This document shows positions 62,555 through 64,000 of a stretch of 64,000 nt of DNA, one piece after another (the first letter of the stretch is position 1; each line of letters begins with the position of its first letter). The notes beneath the pieces were generated by a model. That model worked only from the letters and a program-made list of their open reading frames with translations. It did not search any database and was not told the DNA's origin. The translations under genes and the position numbers were made by a program. The stretch is from Aphelocoma coerulescens (Eukaryota; Chordata; Aves; Passeriformes; Corvidae), in contig NC_091019.1 of the NCBI RefSeq assembly GCF_041296385.1, positions 15,454,531 to 15,518,530 on the forward strand. Reading direction: 5' to 3'.

Positions 62555-62997
62555 GATGCAGCAGTTTGTACAGGAAAGGGCCACACAGATGATTAAGGAG
62601 CTAAGCATCTGATGTGAGGGAGAACTGGGATTGCCTAGCCTAGAGAAGAGAAGGCTCAAGAGATCTTCCCAATGGGAATAAATACCTGATGTGAAGGTGT
62701 AAAGATGACAGAGACACACTCTTCTCAGTGGTGCCAAATGACAGACAAAAACCAATATGCATCAAGAGAACTACAAGAAAATCCATTTTCACATAAAAAA
62801 GTAAATTCTTACTGTGAGGATGATCAAACACTGGCACAGGTTTCCCAGAGAGGTTTCTGGGTTTCCATCCTTGGAGATGCTCAAACCCCAGCTGGACACA
62901 GCCCTGAGTGATGTGCTCTAGTTGATTCTGCTCTGAGCAAAGCAAGAGCAGCCTAGACAGTCTCTAGAGGCAGCTTCCAACCTGTTCTGTTATTCTC
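62555..62997 (+). mobile_element. CR1 LINE 3' fragment, older and diverged
   Basis: A more diverged CR1 copy. Recognisable pieces in order are 'cagtttgtacaggaaagggccaca' (diverged), 'gggattgcctagcctagagaagagaaggctcaagagatcttccc', 'agtaaattcttactgtgaggatgatcaaacactggcacaggtttcccagagaggtttctgggtttccatccttggagatgctcaaaccccagctggacac', and the 3' end 'cagcttccaacctgttctgttattct'. The order fixes plus orientation. This copy belongs to a different CR1 subgroup from the one near 47.2 kb, because its body reads 'ggagatgctcaaaccc' where the other reads 'gttcaaggccaggctgg'. Short open frames inside it are shadows. The left edge sits beside a short inverted repeat (62489-62519) and is uncertain by tens of bases. 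Confidence 0.88.
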
Positions 62998-63604
62998 TTT
63001 CCCATCAAAGGTCAAGTTTCTGGTGTGTAATTCAGTACTAACTGAAGCTGGCTGGTGTCTTTACATCAGTTTCAGTGGTCATGGTTTAGGTCAAGCATGA
63101 GAGGAAAAATAAACAATATTAGCAGAGATAAGAACTCAGACTTGGGAGCAGAAGAAGCAGACTTACCAATAGAAGTAAATGAACGGGTACTAAAAAGCTT
63201 CACAAAGGTCCAAAAAGAGATATCAAAAGTGGTGCCAAAGGGGAGCAAAGCTATATTTCTGCTCACAGTGCATCTCTGTTGTGACAAAAAAAGCTGGATT
63301 CTAGATTTCTGCCTATTCAATCTTCTTGGCCTCCCAGGTTTCTTCAATACCAGCCTCCATGCTAAACAACACTTCTACTTTGCAGCTGATCAAGTGCATG
63401 AGAATTTTAAAAGTGGGTTGCTTAAAGAAATTAAACAAGTATGTCTGACAGTATGCTTTTAACAGTTGCTAGATTTTCAGTCCAGTGTCCCTCTTAAGTT
63501 CTTAAATTACAGCTAACATTAAAAAAGGAAGTTGAAGTTCCTCTGTTATTCACACTTACAGTTTATTTAACAAAGCAGCTGAGTATGTATTTACCATTAA
63601 CAGA
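62998..63604 (+). other. Spacer between two CR1 copies with a 135-codon frame
   Basis: A plus frame at 63055-63462 encodes a lysine-rich peptide without a recognised domain. A 91-codon minus frame covers the same bases. It could be the remains of an insertion or plain host sequence. The length is not exceptional for 64 kb, so it is not called as a gene. Confidence 0.2.
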
Positions 63605-64000
63605 GTAATTGAAGGGTAAAGGGTCTGAAGCACAAGTCTTATAAGGAGCAGCTGAGGGATCTGGGGTTATTTACTCTGGAGAAAAGGAGAGTCGGGGGAG
63701 ACCTTATTACTCTCCACAGCTACCTGAAAGGAGATTGTAGACAGGTGGGCTTGGTCTTGTCTTCTTTGTAACAAGCAATAGGACAAGAGGAAAGAGACTC
63801 ATGTTGTGCCAGGGAAAGTTTAGATTGGATAGTAAAAAAAGTTTCTTCACTGAAAGGGTGGTCAAACCTTGGAGCAGGTACCCAGGGAAGTGGTAGAGTC
63901 ACCATCCATGAAAGTCTTCAAAAAAAACAGGTAGATGTGGAGCTTAGGGATATGGTTTAGTGGTAGACCTGGCAGAGTTAGGCTAATGGTTGGACTTGAT
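63605..64000 (+). mobile_element. CR1 LINE 3' fragment, cut by the window end
   Basis: A fourth CR1 copy running off the right edge of the window. It contains 'gagcagctgagggatctggggttatttactctggagaaaaggaga', 'ggagaccttattactctccacagctacctgaaaggagattgtag', 'caataggacaagaggaaa', 'gtgccagggaaagtttagattggatagt', 'gtttcttcactgaaagggtggtcaaaccttggagcaggtacccagggaagtggtagagtcaccatcc', and the start of the 3' end 'ggttggacttgat', where the CR1 consensus has 'ggttggactcgatgatc'. Orientation is plus. Compared with the other three copies it extends further into ORF2, so it is probably the longest. The missing 3' end should lie within about 50 bases beyond the window. Confidence 0.93.

Noticed and set aside
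1..64000. Bacterial operons, CRISPR arrays, phage or plasmid features
   Set aside because: No ribosome-binding-site/ORF organisation, no regularly spaced repeats, and clear avian CR1 elements.

Overview
The window looks like nuclear DNA from a bird. It is AT-rich, with no dense protein coding on either strand. It carries four degraded CR1 LINE 3' ends whose downstream ends match the CR1 pattern (a 'ttctatgattctg'-like end), and one endogenous retrovirus LTR of a kind that I associate with passerines (from memory; no database search was possible). No bacterial or viral gene organisation, operon, CRISPR array, rRNA or tRNA gene was recognised.

Layout. Bases 1-16 kb are AT-rich non-coding sequence. 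They hold a GC-rich patch (about 2.64-2.88 kb), one short exon-like segment (8271-8339), a palindromic ancient repeat (14125-14212), and two blocks (14.69-15.07 and 15.17-15.67 kb) that look like conserved non-coding elements. An LTR on the minus strand occupies 16077-16526 and is followed by possibly related degraded sequence to about 17.9 kb. From 18 to 40 kb there is mostly unremarkable sequence with homopolymers, a tandem duplication, a pair of abutting hairpins at 32.64-32.70 kb and a small CpG cluster at 36.3-36.56 kb. CR1 copies lie at 40.77-41.16, 47.15-47.42, 62.55-63.00 and 63.6 kb to the window end, all in plus orientation. The 42-60 kb part contains more enhancer-like blocks (42.3-42.7, 49.45-49.8, 51.0-51.6, 58.9-59.6 kb), a long T/TTTG tract at 55.44-55.54 kb, and an 18-bp perfect homeodomain-type palindrome at 59938-59955.

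Open reading frames here are short (143 codons or fewer). They often overlap on both strands and show no domain that I recognise, so I annotate no complete protein gene. A few splice-bounded open segments are listed as candidate exons at low confidence. The simplest reading is an intergenic region or a very large intron, possibly near a developmental regulator given the number of conserved-looking AT-rich blocks. I did not find a convincing new biological system.
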